This document shows positions 1-6,348 of a DNA stretch of 9,634 bases, piece after piece (positions within the stretch are counted from its first letter, which is position 1; the number at the start of each line of letters is the position of its first letter). The stretch is from CAZBZG01 sp964496245. Lineage in GTDB: Bacteria > Planctomycetota > SZUA-567. The notes under the pieces were generated by a model, which had not been told where the DNA came from, did no database searches, and saw nothing but the letters and a program-made list of their open reading frames with translations. Made by a program: the position numbers and the translations under genes. Location of the stretch: positions 1-9,634 of the forward strand of contig CAZBZG010000188.1 in the NCBI GenBank assembly GCA_964496245.1, written 5' to 3'.

Positions 1-1209
1 GGCCATTTTCTCAAGGCCGCGCACAAGCTCAAGGAGACGAACAATCTGCCCGCCATCTGCGGCCGGGTCTGCCCGCAGGAGACGCAGTGCGAAGAGGCGT
101 GTGTGCTCATGAAGAAGGGCGAACCCATCGCCATCGGCCGGCTGGAGCGCTTCGCCGCGGACGTGGAAGCTTCCATGGGCGAGGTACGCATTCCGCCCAT
201 TCCCGAGTGGACCGGAAAACGGGTGGCCGTGGTGGGCGCGGGACCGGCCGGACTGACGGCCGGTGCAGACCTGGCGCTCATGGGGCACAAGGCGGTCGTG
301 TTCGAGGCCCTGCACGCACCGGGGGGGGTGCTCGCCTACGGCATCCCGGAGTTCCGTCTGCCCAAGGCCATCGTGGGGCGCGAGTGCGCGTATCTGGAAG
401 GGTTGGGGGTGGAATTCCGCTACAATACTCCCATCGGCATGTCGGTCAGCGTGCCGCAGCTCCTGGAAGAGGGTTTTGACGCGGTCTTCCTCGGTACGGG
501 CGCCGGGCTTCCCTGGTTCCTGGGCATCCCGGGCGAGAACGCCAAAGGCGTGTACTCGTCGAACGAGTTCCTCACGCGCGTCAATCTGATGAAGGCCTAC
601 AAGTTCCCCGCGTACGACACGCCCGTGCTGCGCGGGCGCAACGTCGCGGTCTGCGGGGGCGGAAACGTGGCCATGGATTCGGCCCGGTCGGCCCTGCGTC
701 TGGGCGCCGAGAGCGTCACCATCGTCTACCGCCGCACGCGCAAGGAGATGCCGGCGCGGGACGAAGAAATCGAGCATGCGCTTGAGGAAGGTGTGCTTTT
801 CGAGGAGCTCGTCAATCCCGTGCGCGTCCTGGCCGACGACCGCGGCTGGATCACCGGACTCGAATGCATCCGCATGGAACTCGGTGCGCCGGACGACTCG
901 GGCCGCCGCCGGCCGATCCCGGTCGAAGGGTCGGAGCACACGCTCGATGTGGACGAGTTCGTGGTGGCCATCGGGCAGGGGCCGAACCCCATTCTCACGC
1001 GGGACTGGCCGGAACTCGAACTGGACCGCAAGGGCCTCATCGTGGTGGACGAGAACCAGATGACGAACGTCCCGGGCGTCTTCGCCGGCGGCGACATCGT
1101 GACCGGCGCGGCCACGGTCATCAGCGCCATGGGCCAGGGCAAGGTGGCCGCCCGCAGCATCGACCGCTATCTCACCGATCAGGATGTGTCCACCACCCCG
1201 CCAGCGTGA
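1..1209 (+). CDS. NADPH-dependent glutamate synthase small-subunit family flavoprotein (5'-truncated)
   Basis: The frame is open from base 1 to a TGA at 1207-1209, giving 402 visible residues; from the usual family length of about 460, some 60 N-terminal residues lie outside the window. In order: a four-cysteine Fe-S motif (visible residues C20, C24, C30, C34, spacing CxxxCxxxxxCxxxC), an FAD dinucleotide fold GAGPAGL (79-85), the GGVLAYGIPEFRLPK segment (108-122), a second nucleotide fold GGGNVAMDSAR (219-229) followed by YRRTRKEMPA (243-252), whose basic residues are typical of NADPH binding, and the C-terminal flavin signature GVFAGGD (359-365). The family moves electrons between NADPH, flavin and Fe-S clusters in the cytoplasm. 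Members include the glutamate synthase beta subunit or homotetrameric GltA type, the NfnB subunit of ferredoxin:NADP oxidoreductase, and sulfide dehydrogenase. The upstream gene that would distinguish them is not visible, so the family is certain and the exact role is not. Confidence 0.93.
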   Translation, partial: GHFLKAAHKLKETNNLPAICGRVCPQETQCEEACVLMKKGEPIAIGRLERFAADVEASMGEVRIPPIPEWTGKRVAVVGAGPAGLTAGADLALMGHKAVVFEALHAPGGVLAYGIPEFRLPKAIVGRECAYLEGLGVEFRYNTPIGMSVSVPQLLEEGFDAVFLGTGAGLPWFLGIPGENAKGVYSSNEFLTRVNLMKAYKFPAYDTPVLRGRNVAVCGGGNVAMDSARSALRLGAESVTIVYRRTRKEMPARDEEIEHALEEGVLFEELVNPVRVLADDRGWITGLECIRMELGAPDDSGRRRPIPVEGSEHTLDVDEFVVAIGQGPNPILTRDWPELELDRKGLIVVDENQMTNVPGVFAGGDIVTGAATVISAMGQGKVAARSIDRYLTDQDVSTTPPA

Positions 1210-1348
1210 GGCGATGCGCAGAACGGACGTCCGGCTGTCGCTTCAGGTCTGGATGGGTCTTCGGCGGCAGAGGCCCACAATCGCCGCTTCTTCATTGGGA
1301 TCGAAATCGGAGGCTGTTCACTCGTCCTTGCCGCAACGCGCAGGCAGA

Positions 1349-1437
1349 ACCACGAAGGACACGAAGAGCACGAAGGGATTTGCCAATGAGTTGCGAGTGC
1401 TCTCGACCTCAGGCGCCTGCTTCGTGTTCTTCGTGGT
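1349..1437. repeat. long inverted repeat with CACGAAGGACACGAAG-type arms
   Basis: The left arm ACCACGAAGGACACGAAG (1349-1366) and the right arm CTTCGTGTTCTTCGTGGT (1420-1437) are reverse complements with a single mismatch over 18 bp, separated by 53 bp. The left arm continues with a further AGCACGAAGG unit (1367-1376), so the arm is itself a tandem of short ACGAAG-type words. From general experience, A/G-rich words of this kind recur in intergenic regions of some environmental bacterial genomes and give rise to spurious small hypothetical proteins. That this copy belongs to such a family is an inference. No target-site duplication or transposase is visible. Confidence 0.75.
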
Positions 1438-1505
1438 GCTGAAATGCACTGCAGGACAAAGCGTTGCCTGGCATTGCGATGATTTTGGGTGAACACTGTC
1501 GGAAA

Positions 1506-1567
1506 TCGAAATCGGGATCGATCGCGACTGCATTCGATCCCGATTTCGAACCCGATCCCGATTTCGA
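1506..1567. repeat. inverted plus direct repeats of a GATCCCGATTTCGA word
   Basis: TCGAAATCGGGATCGA (1506-1521) and its perfect reverse complement (1534-1549) form a 16-bp stem around a 12-nt spacer. The right-arm word CGATCCCGATTTCGA (1535-1549) then occurs again as an exact direct copy at 1553-1567, an 18-bp period. A partial copy, ATCGAAATCGG, lies 200 bp upstream at 1300-1310. The unit is low in complexity because it is built on GAT/ATC steps. It sits in the middle of the convergent gap, where it could form a stable stem-loop in either transcript, but no T tract follows on either strand. Confidence 0.75.
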
Positions 1568-1596
1568 TGCGGGCATGCCGCAAGAGGTGAGCGAAG

Positions 1597-1619
1597 CACG
1601 GCCGGACAAGCCGGCCGTG
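1597..1619. repeat. GC-rich perfect hairpin (9-bp stem, 5-nt loop)
   Basis: The arms CACGGCCGG (1597-1605) and CCGGCCGTG (1611-1619) pair perfectly around the loop ACAAG. The stem is strong enough to act as a transcription block or an RNA-stabilising structure at the 3' end of either convergent gene, but the flank on the + side is C-rich (1621-1640) and no U tract follows. It is better described as a palindromic repeat unit than as an intrinsic terminator. Confidence 0.6.
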
Positions 1620-1723
1620 GCACCCACCCCCCCCTCCCGCCATTGTGACGTTCGCGGCTGTGGGTGTTCACCCATGACGGTCAGAACGCCTGGTCCTAGC
1701 GAAAGGGCGGCGCGCAGCCTGTA

Positions 1724-1744
1724 GGGACGTATTGCATACGCCCC
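1724..1744. repeat. hairpin around GTATTGCATAC downstream of folD
   Basis: GGGACGTAT (1724-1732) and ATACGCCCC (1736-1744) form a stem of eight Watson-Crick pairs and one A-C mismatch around a 3-nt loop TGC. A further CGTATGC at 1773-1779 can pair with GCATACG at 1734-1740, offering an alternative larger fold. The hairpin lies about 50 nt past the folD stop on the - strand and might serve as a 3' mRNA structure. There is no U tract. The core resembles an imperfect copy of palindromes of the TAGGGACGTATTGC kind that I have seen scattered in other genomes; that resemblance comes from memory, not from a search. Confidence 0.5.
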
Positions 1745-1793
1745 CGCAAGACGGAGGCGGACGGCCGCGTCACGTATGCCCGGCGCGCGCCGC

Positions 1794-2690
1794 TCACGAC
1801 CCCAGCGACACCCCCTTCTGCCGGCAGCAGGCGGTGACCGCGTTCTGCAGGAGCATGGCGATGGTCATGGGGCCCACGCCGCCGGGCACGGGCGTGATGT
1901 AGGAACATCTGGGCGCCACGTTGTCGAAGTCCACGTCGCCCACGAGCCGGTAGCCCTTCTTGGCCTCCGGGTCATCCACGCGGTTGATGCCGACGTCGAT
2001 TACCACGGCCCCCTCCTTGACCATGTCGGCCGTGACACTGGCGGGCCGGCCCATGGCGGCGACCAGGATGTCGGCGTCGCGGCAAAGCTCTTTCAGGTTC
2101 CGGGTGCGGGAGTGGCAGAGGGTGACCGTGCAGTTGGCATGGTCGCTCTTACGGCTGAGGAGCACGCTCATGGGTTTTCCCACGATGTTGGAGCGGCCGA
2201 GGATCACCGCGTGCTTGCCGCTTGTCTCGATCTGGTAATGCGCGAGCAGCCGCATCACGCCTTGCGGCGTACAGGGAACGAACCCGTCCTCGTCGCCGAT
2301 CAGGAGCTTGCCCACGTTGTAGGGGTGGAAACAGTCCACGTCCTTGTCCGGACGGATCGCTTCGATCACGGTCCGCTCGTCGATCTGGGGCGGCGGCGGA
2401 GACTGCACCAGGATGCCGTGGATCTCGGTGCGGGCGTTCAGCTTCTCCACGAGCGCCAGGACCTGGGCCTGGGTGGCGTCGGTCGGCAGTTCGTGCTTCT
2501 CCGAGAGCATGCCGATCTTGGTGGCGCGCTTGACCTTGTTGCGCACGTACACCTGGCTGGCCGGGTCCTCGCCCACGATCACGACGGCCAGCCCCGGGAC
2601 CAGGTCGTGTTCGGTCTTGAGCGTCTCGACCTTGACCCCAACCTCTTCGAGGACCTTCTGCGATACGAGCTTGCCGTCGATACGTTCCAT
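1794..2690 (-). CDS. folD: bifunctional methylenetetrahydrofolate dehydrogenase/methenyltetrahydrofolate cyclohydrolase FolD
   Basis: The 298-residue cytoplasmic protein is full length for FolD. It interconverts 5,10-methylene-THF, 5,10-methenyl-THF and 10-formyl-THF, supplying one-carbon units for purines and formyl-Met. The active-site Tyr-x3-Lys is at Y48/K52 (in SQVYVRNKVK), Q96 sits in GILVQ, and D119 matches the Asp of the usual KDVDGF motif (here KDVDCF, so the Gly after it is Cys120). The nucleotide-binding GRSNIVGKP is at 165-173 and the C-terminal signature PGGVGPMTIAMLL at 269-281. The ATG at 2690 is preceded by AGGAGG (2697-2702) with a 6-nt spacer. The gene lies 44 nt after the leuB-like gene on the same strand and is probably cotranscribed with it, as the last gene of the block. 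NADP use is usual for bacterial FolD but is not proved here. Confidence 0.97.
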   Translation of the reverse strand: MERIDGKLVSQKVLEEVGVKVETLKTEHDLVPGLAVVIVGEDPASQVYVRNKVKRATKIGMLSEKHELPTDATQAQVLALVEKLNARTEIHGILVQSPPPPQIDERTVIEAIRPDKDVDCFHPYNVGKLLIGDEDGFVPCTPQGVMRLLAHYQIETSGKHAVILGRSNIVGKPMSVLLSRKSDHANCTVTLCHSRTRNLKELCRDADILVAAMGRPASVTADMVKEGAVVIDVGINRVDDPEAKKGYRLVGDVDFDNVAPRCSYITPVPGGVGPMTIAMLLQNAVTACCRQKGVSLGS

Positions 2691-2734
2691 GGCGATCCTC
2701 CTCGTGTTTGCGCGGACTCAGGGGGACCCTTAGC

Positions 2735-3823
2735 CTACCCTGTGGCCATCGCGTCGGCCACCAGGTCCCCGACCTCGGACGTGGAGTAACCCATGCGGCC
2801 GGCGCCCATGCCCTTGAGCTTGGTGCCGGTCACGAGCTTGACCGCCGCCTCCACGGCGTCGGCCGCCTCCTGCTCGCCCAGGCTCTCGAGCATCATGGCC
2901 GCCGAACAGATGCCGGCCAGGGGGTTGATGACGCCCTTGCCCGTGTATTTCGGGGCCGATCCGCCGATGGGTTCGAACATGCTGAGCCCCTCGGGGTTGA
3001 TGTTGCCCCCGGCCGCGATCCCCATACCGCCCTGGGTCATGGCGCCGAGGTCGGTGATGATGTCGCCGAACATGTTGCCGGTCACCAGCACGTCGAACCA
3101 CTCCGGGTTCTTGACCATCCACATGCAGGTGGCGTCCACGTGGTAGTAGTCGCGCCGGATCTCCGGGTAGTCCGCCTCGCCGATCTCATGAAAGGCGCGC
3201 TCCCACAGATCGTAGCAGTAGGTGAGCACGTTGGTCTTGCCCACGAGCGCGAGCGTATTCTCGTCCCCCTTGCCGCGGGTCTTCTTGCCGTGGGCCCTTG
3301 CGTAGTCGAAGGCGTAGCGCAGGCACCGCTCGACCTGGTGGCGGGTGTAAACCATGCTCTGTACCGCCACTTCGTGCGGCGTGCCCTGCATGGAGATGCC
3401 GCCCGTGCCCGTGTAGAGACCGCCCGTGTTCTCCCGCACGACCACGTAGTCGATGTCCGCGGGGCCCTTGTCTTCGAGCGGGGTGGGCACGCCCGGGTAG
3501 AGGCGCACGGGGCGGAGGTTGATGTACTGGTCGAGCGCGAAACGGAGCTTGAGCAGGATGCCCTTTTCGAGGATGCCGGGCTTGACGTCCGGGTGGCCGA
3601 TGGCGCCCAGCAGAATCGCGTCCGCCTGGCGCAACTCGTCCACCCCGCTGTCGGGCAGGGTCTCGTTGGTGCGCTTGTAGCGCTCGCCGCCGAAGTCGTA
3701 CTCGGTCATGTTGAGCGTGAAGCCGAATCGATGGGCTGCGGCGCGGGCCACCTTGACCGCTTCGGCGGTCACCTCGGGGCCGGTCCCGTCTCCGGGAATC
3801 ACTGCAATGTTGTGCGTCTTCAT
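2735..3823 (-). CDS. leuB: 3-isopropylmalate dehydrogenase-like beta-decarboxylating dehydrogenase
   Basis: The 362-residue protein belongs to the isopropylmalate/isocitrate/tartrate dehydrogenase family, which oxidises and decarboxylates (2R,3S)-2-hydroxy acids with a divalent metal. The substrate and metal residues expected of LeuB are present: R94, R104 (INLRP), R130 (VVVREN), Y137, K196 (GKTNVL), D230 (VDAT), D254 and D258 (FGDIITD). The cofactor loop EPIGGSAP (284-291) is followed by K292-Y293, where classical NAD-dependent LeuB has Asp-Ile and NADP-dependent isocitrate dehydrogenase has Lys-Tyr. The ATG at 3823 has AAAGGA (3830-3835) six nt upstream. No leuA, leuC or leuD is in the window; the neighbours are serA and folD. 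Leucine synthesis is the likeliest role, but tartrate/malate, homoisocitrate or another 2-hydroxy acid cannot be excluded, so the symbol is provisional. Confidence 0.88.
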   Translation of the reverse strand: MKTHNIAVIPGDGTGPEVTAEAVKVARAAAHRFGFTLNMTEYDFGGERYKRTNETLPDSGVDELRQADAILLGAIGHPDVKPGILEKGILLKLRFALDQYINLRPVRLYPGVPTPLEDKGPADIDYVVVRENTGGLYTGTGGISMQGTPHEVAVQSMVYTRHQVERCLRYAFDYARAHGKKTRGKGDENTLALVGKTNVLTYCYDLWERAFHEIGEADYPEIRRDYYHVDATCMWMVKNPEWFDVLVTGNMFGDIITDLGAMTQGGMGIAAGGNINPEGLSMFEPIGGSAPKYTGKGVINPLAGICSAAMMLESLGEQEAADAVEAAVKLVTGTKLKGMGAGRMGYSTSEVGDLVADAMATG

Positions 3824-3872
3824 GCTTGGTCCTTTCGGTCGTCAACGGTTCGGCCCTGCGGCCGGAGGAGCC

Positions 3873-3901
3873 TTGGTATCCGAAGGGGTGCGTCCTGTCA
3901 A
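3873..3901 (-). promoter_or_regulatory. candidate sigma-70-type promoter for leuB-like/folD
   Basis: On the - strand a perfect -35 hexamer TTGACA (3896-3901) is followed after 17 nt by TACCAA (3873-3878), a weak -10 with three of six consensus bases. It lies about 50 nt upstream of the leuB-like start, inside the 119-nt gap after serA. The perfect -35 and spacing support it and the poor -10 argues against. It would let leuB-like and folD be expressed separately from FHA-scpB-serA. Confidence 0.35.
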
Positions 3902-3942
3902 GAGGAAGGGGCTCCGGGGCGCATGGACGGGCGCCGGATCGG

Positions 3943-5544
3943 TCAGATCAGGATTTTGCGGATCATGCGTACGTGCTCGAGTCCGCGCAGCTCCTCCATC
4001 ACGGGTTCGGCCACGTCCTGGGCCACGCGGAACATGAACATGGTGCGCCTGCGGGAGTCGGATTCGGAGAAGTCAATGCGCGTGATCAAAATGCCGTGCT
4101 TGTCGAGCACGCTGCTCATGGCGGCCAGCACCCCGAGTTTGTTCCGGCAGCGGAGCAGCAGGAACGTGCCCTCGGGCTCCACCTCGTAGGTGAAGCCGTC
4201 GACCAGGGTGATGCGGGGGTGGGGTCCGCTGAACACGACCCCTCCGAAGGCGCATTCCCGGCCGTCGCCGGCGAGAATGAACTTGATCGCGCTCTCGTAA
4301 TCGGTGAAGCCGGGGTCCTCCACGTCTTCGACCTGGAGCCCCGTGCTACGGGCGCGTTGCTCGGCGTTCACGTAGCTGACGTAGTCGATCCGGGGGCCGA
4401 GATATCCCTTGAGAAAGGCCAGGCGCAGCAAACGGCAGTCGTGCTCGGCGATGTCGCCGCGGTATACGATCCGCAGCCGGTCCGGTGTGAAGTCCACGAA
4501 CTGCGCGGCGAACAGCCCCAGCTTCTCGGCCAGAACCGTGTAGGCGGTCATGCGGTTGCCCTGGATCATGCGGATCTGGGGCATGTTGACCGGACTCTCC
4601 ACGATGCCTCCGCGCAAGGCCTGGGGCACCTGTTCGGCCAGGCTCTCGGCGATGCGGCGCTGGGCTTCGTCGGTGGACGCGCCGATGTGGGGCGTCATGA
4701 CGACGTTGTCGAGTTCGCGGAAGCGGTTGTGCTCGAGGGGCTCCTCGTCCCAGGTGTCGATGCCGGCGCCAGCCACCTGGCCCTCGGTCAAGCCGGCGAG
4801 CAGCGCTTCCTCGTTGATGATGCCGCCGCGCGCGGCGTTGAGCAGGAGCACGCCCGGTCTCATGCGGGCGATTTCTTCGGGGCCGATCATGCCGGTGGTC
4901 TCTTCGTTCTTGGGCGTGTGGACCGTGATGATGTCGCTCTCGGCGAGCAGCGTGTCCCAGTCCACCTGTTCGGCGCGGTGGCGCTCGAAGGTCTCGTCCG
5001 GGATGTAGGGATCGTAGGCCAGGACCCGCATGTCGAAGCCGCGGCAGAAACGCGCCATGCGGTGACCCACGTTGCCCAGCCCCACGATGCCGACGGTCTT
5101 GTGCATGAGCTCCAGGCCCTGGAAGCGGTGGCGGTCCCAGCCGGCCGCCTGCAGGGTCTGGTGGGCGTGGGTGAGCTTGCGGACCAGGGCGAGCAGGAGC
5201 GCCATGGTCAGTTCGGCCGCCGAGTTCGTGTTCTTGGCGGGCGTATTCATGACCAGGATGCCGCGGTCCGTGGCGTATGCCACGTCGATGTTGGCGATGC
5301 CTACGCCCGCGCGAGCGATGACCTTGAGGTAGGGGGCCGCGTCGATCAGGTCGCGGCCGACCGGCGTCTCTGAGCGGCTGATCAGGCAGTGCACCGGTCC
5401 CATGGCCGCCCGGATTTCGTCCAGCGGAAGGTCGGGACGGAAATCGACCTGCAGGTCGGGCTCGCGGCTGAGCGCCTCCACGCCGATGGGATGGATCTTG
5501 CCTGTGATGAGCACCCGATAGGGTGGGGTCTCGGATTCGGTCAC
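3943..5544 (-). CDS. serA: D-3-phosphoglycerate dehydrogenase, long form with C-terminal ACT domain
   Basis: The 533-residue protein has the length of the long SerA type. It oxidises 3-phosphoglycerate to 3-phosphohydroxypyruvate with NAD, the first step of serine synthesis, in the cytoplasm. The N-terminal catalytic domain contains the substrate-loop segment RAGVGIANIDV (78-88), the NAD fold GLGNVG (155-160) with the ribose-binding acidic D178, and the catalytic triad R239 (NAARGG), E268 (DTWDEEP) and H286 (PHIGAS). An intervening ASB-type domain spans roughly 320-450, and an ACT domain (about 457-533, with NKLGVLAAMSSVL) ends the protein, suggesting amino-acid feedback, classically by serine. 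The GTG start (5542-5544) overlaps the scpB stop as GTGA, with AGGAGG four nt upstream inside scpB, which indicates translational coupling. The nearby folD acts on serine-derived one-carbon units. Confidence 0.96.
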   Translation of the reverse strand: MTESETPPYRVLITGKIHPIGVEALSREPDLQVDFRPDLPLDEIRAAMGPVHCLISRSETPVGRDLIDAAPYLKVIARAGVGIANIDVAYATDRGILVMNTPAKNTNSAAELTMALLLALVRKLTHAHQTLQAAGWDRHRFQGLELMHKTVGIVGLGNVGHRMARFCRGFDMRVLAYDPYIPDETFERHRAEQVDWDTLLAESDIITVHTPKNEETTGMIGPEEIARMRPGVLLLNAARGGIINEEALLAGLTEGQVAGAGIDTWDEEPLEHNRFRELDNVVMTPHIGASTDEAQRRIAESLAEQVPQALRGGIVESPVNMPQIRMIQGNRMTAYTVLAEKLGLFAAQFVDFTPDRLRIVYRGDIAEHDCRLLRLAFLKGYLGPRIDYVSYVNAEQRARSTGLQVEDVEDPGFTDYESAIKFILAGDGRECAFGGVVFSGPHPRITLVDGFTYEVEPEGTFLLLRCRNKLGVLAAMSSVLDKHGILITRIDFSESDSRRRTMFMFRVAQDVAEPVMEELRGLEHVRMIRKILI

Positions 5545-6326
5545 GCGTCCTCCTCGTCTTCGTCGATGTCGTCTTCCACGTCCTCTTCTTCGTCATCCAC
5601 GCCATCGGCGTCGTCAAGGTCGTCTTCAGCGTCCTCGTCAGGAGCGCCCGGCGACAGATCGCTCGCGCTGGGCAGGGGTCCCTCGGTGCCGGTCGCGCGA
5701 CGCAGTTCGTGTACCATGGGCAGTTCTTCGAGGGAGGCCAGGCCGAATTCCTGCAGGAAGGCGTCGGTCGTACCGTAGAGCCAGGGATATCCGAGGACGT
5801 CCGTCTTCTTGCCCACCACGCGGACCAGCCCCCGCTCGACCAGGGTGCGCAGCACGGGCCCGCATCCGACTCCGCGCACGGTTTCCACCTCCACGCGCGT
5901 GATCGGCTGTTTGTAGGCGATGATCGAGAGCGTATCGAGGGCCGCGGGCGTAAGCCGCCGGTCCTGTTCCTTTTTGGGGTAGAGTTTCTGGATGTGCCCG
6001 GCGTACTCGGGGCGGCTCATGATGCGGAACTTCTCGGCGATCTCCACGATCTCGAAGGCCCGCCCCGTGTCAGCGTAGTGCTGATTCAGGCTGTGGATCG
6101 CTTCGTGGACCCTGTCCTGTCGCGTACCCGGCCCCACGCACTTGGCGATCTGCTTGGCTTTGAGCGGTAGGCGGGCGGCGAAAAGAAGCGACTCGACCAC
6201 GCTCTCCAACGGCAGATCCGCCAGCTCTTCGTCCGCCGGGCTGTCCTGTTCAAGGTCCGGCTCGACGCTCTGTTCCTCGGCAGCAAGGGTCTCGCTGCTT
6301 TCTTCAGCGGTGGGGGCATGGCCCAT
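5541..6326 (-). CDS. scpB: segregation and condensation protein ScpB with acidic tail
   Basis: The 261-residue protein is ScpB, the winged-helix (kite) subunit that, with the kleisin ScpA, completes the SMC condensin complex on chromosomal DNA. The diagnostic core is IAYKQPITRVEVETVRGV (136-153), then LYGTT (183-187) and FLQEFGLASLEELP (190-203). The two winged-helix domains occupy roughly 38-120 and 125-205. Residues 1-37 form an acidic extension. Residues 230-261 form a strongly acidic tail with 24 Asp/Glu in 32 residues, so the protein is longer than a minimal ScpB. The ATG at 6326 follows GGGAGGA (6334-6340) with a 7-nt spacer. It lies 22 nt after the FHA gene and overlaps serA by 4 nt, so it is the middle of a tight operon. 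The usual partner scpA is not adjacent; a double-FHA protein sits upstream instead. Confidence 0.95.
   Translation of the reverse strand: MGHAPTAEESSETLAAEEQSVEPDLEQDSPADEELADLPLESVVESLLFAARLPLKAKQIAKCVGPGTRQDRVHEAIHSLNQHYADTGRAFEIVEIAEKFRIMSRPEYAGHIQKLYPKKEQDRRLTPAALDTLSIIAYKQPITRVEVETVRGVGCGPVLRTLVERGLVRVVGKKTDVLGYPWLYGTTDAFLQEFGLASLEELPMVHELRRATGTEGPLPSASDLSPGAPDEDAEDDLDDADGVDDEEEDVEDDIDEDEEDA
5549..5554 (-). promoter_or_regulatory. serA Shine-Dalgarno embedded in scpB tail codons
   Basis: AGGAGG on the - strand lies 4 nt before the GTG of serA and is read in scpB as part of the GAG-GAG-GAC codons of its last residues (Glu-Glu-Asp). It supports the GTG as the true serA start and makes serA initiation depend on ribosomes reaching the end of scpB. 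Confidence 0.8.
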
Positions 6327-6348
6327 CAGAGAGTCCTCCCATTTCGGA

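Larger units (their letters stand above)
1210..1793. other. convergent intergenic region rich in palindromic repeats, no gene
   Basis: This 584-bp gap separates two genes that converge on it. Short open frames exist on both strands, but they run through the repeats, give low-complexity peptides of the TTKDTKSTK or PDFEPDPDFD kind, lack convincing ribosome-binding sites and resemble no family I know. The region holds at least four distinct repeat motifs, listed separately at 1349-1437, 1506-1567, 1597-1619 and 1724-1744. Smaller palindromes are CGGACGTCCG at 1224-1233 and CGGCGCGCGCCG at 1781-1792, the latter directly after the folD stop. An 11-bp sequence ATCGAAATCGG at 1300-1310 recurs at 1505-1515. 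No hairpin is followed by a T tract, so no standard intrinsic terminator can be named for either flanking gene. Confidence 0.8.

Noticed and set aside
1506..1567. CRISPR-like array
   Set aside because: The repeats are 15 bp with a 3-bp gap and an inverted copy. There are no spacers of uniform length and no cas genes.
1506..1619. Intrinsic bidirectional terminator between the convergent genes
   Set aside because: The hairpins are strong, but neither strand has the T tract expected after the stem.
1179..1724. Several small hypothetical proteins in the 1210-1793 gap
   Set aside because: They read through the repeats in many frames, giving low-complexity peptides without ribosome-binding sites.
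3841..3850. GTCAACGGTT shared between the leuB-like leader and the FHA promoter (8412-8421)
   Set aside because: In the FHA promoter it overlaps the -35. Upstream of leuB-like it lies only 18-27 nt from the start codon, too close to serve as a -35, so it is probably chance.
2708..4189. 493-codon open frame on the + strand spanning leuB-like and serA
   Set aside because: It crosses two genes and the gap between them, and has no recognisable domain or ribosome-binding site.
4616..4800. Possible frameshift or truncation in serA
   Set aside because: All three catalytic residues and both C-terminal domains read in one uninterrupted frame of normal long-form length.
3826..5373. 515-codon open frame on the + strand opposite serA
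   Set aside because: It is the complement of serA, which has full catalytic and ACT-domain motifs. The peptide is a His/Gly/Val/Glu-rich shadow expected in GC-rich DNA.
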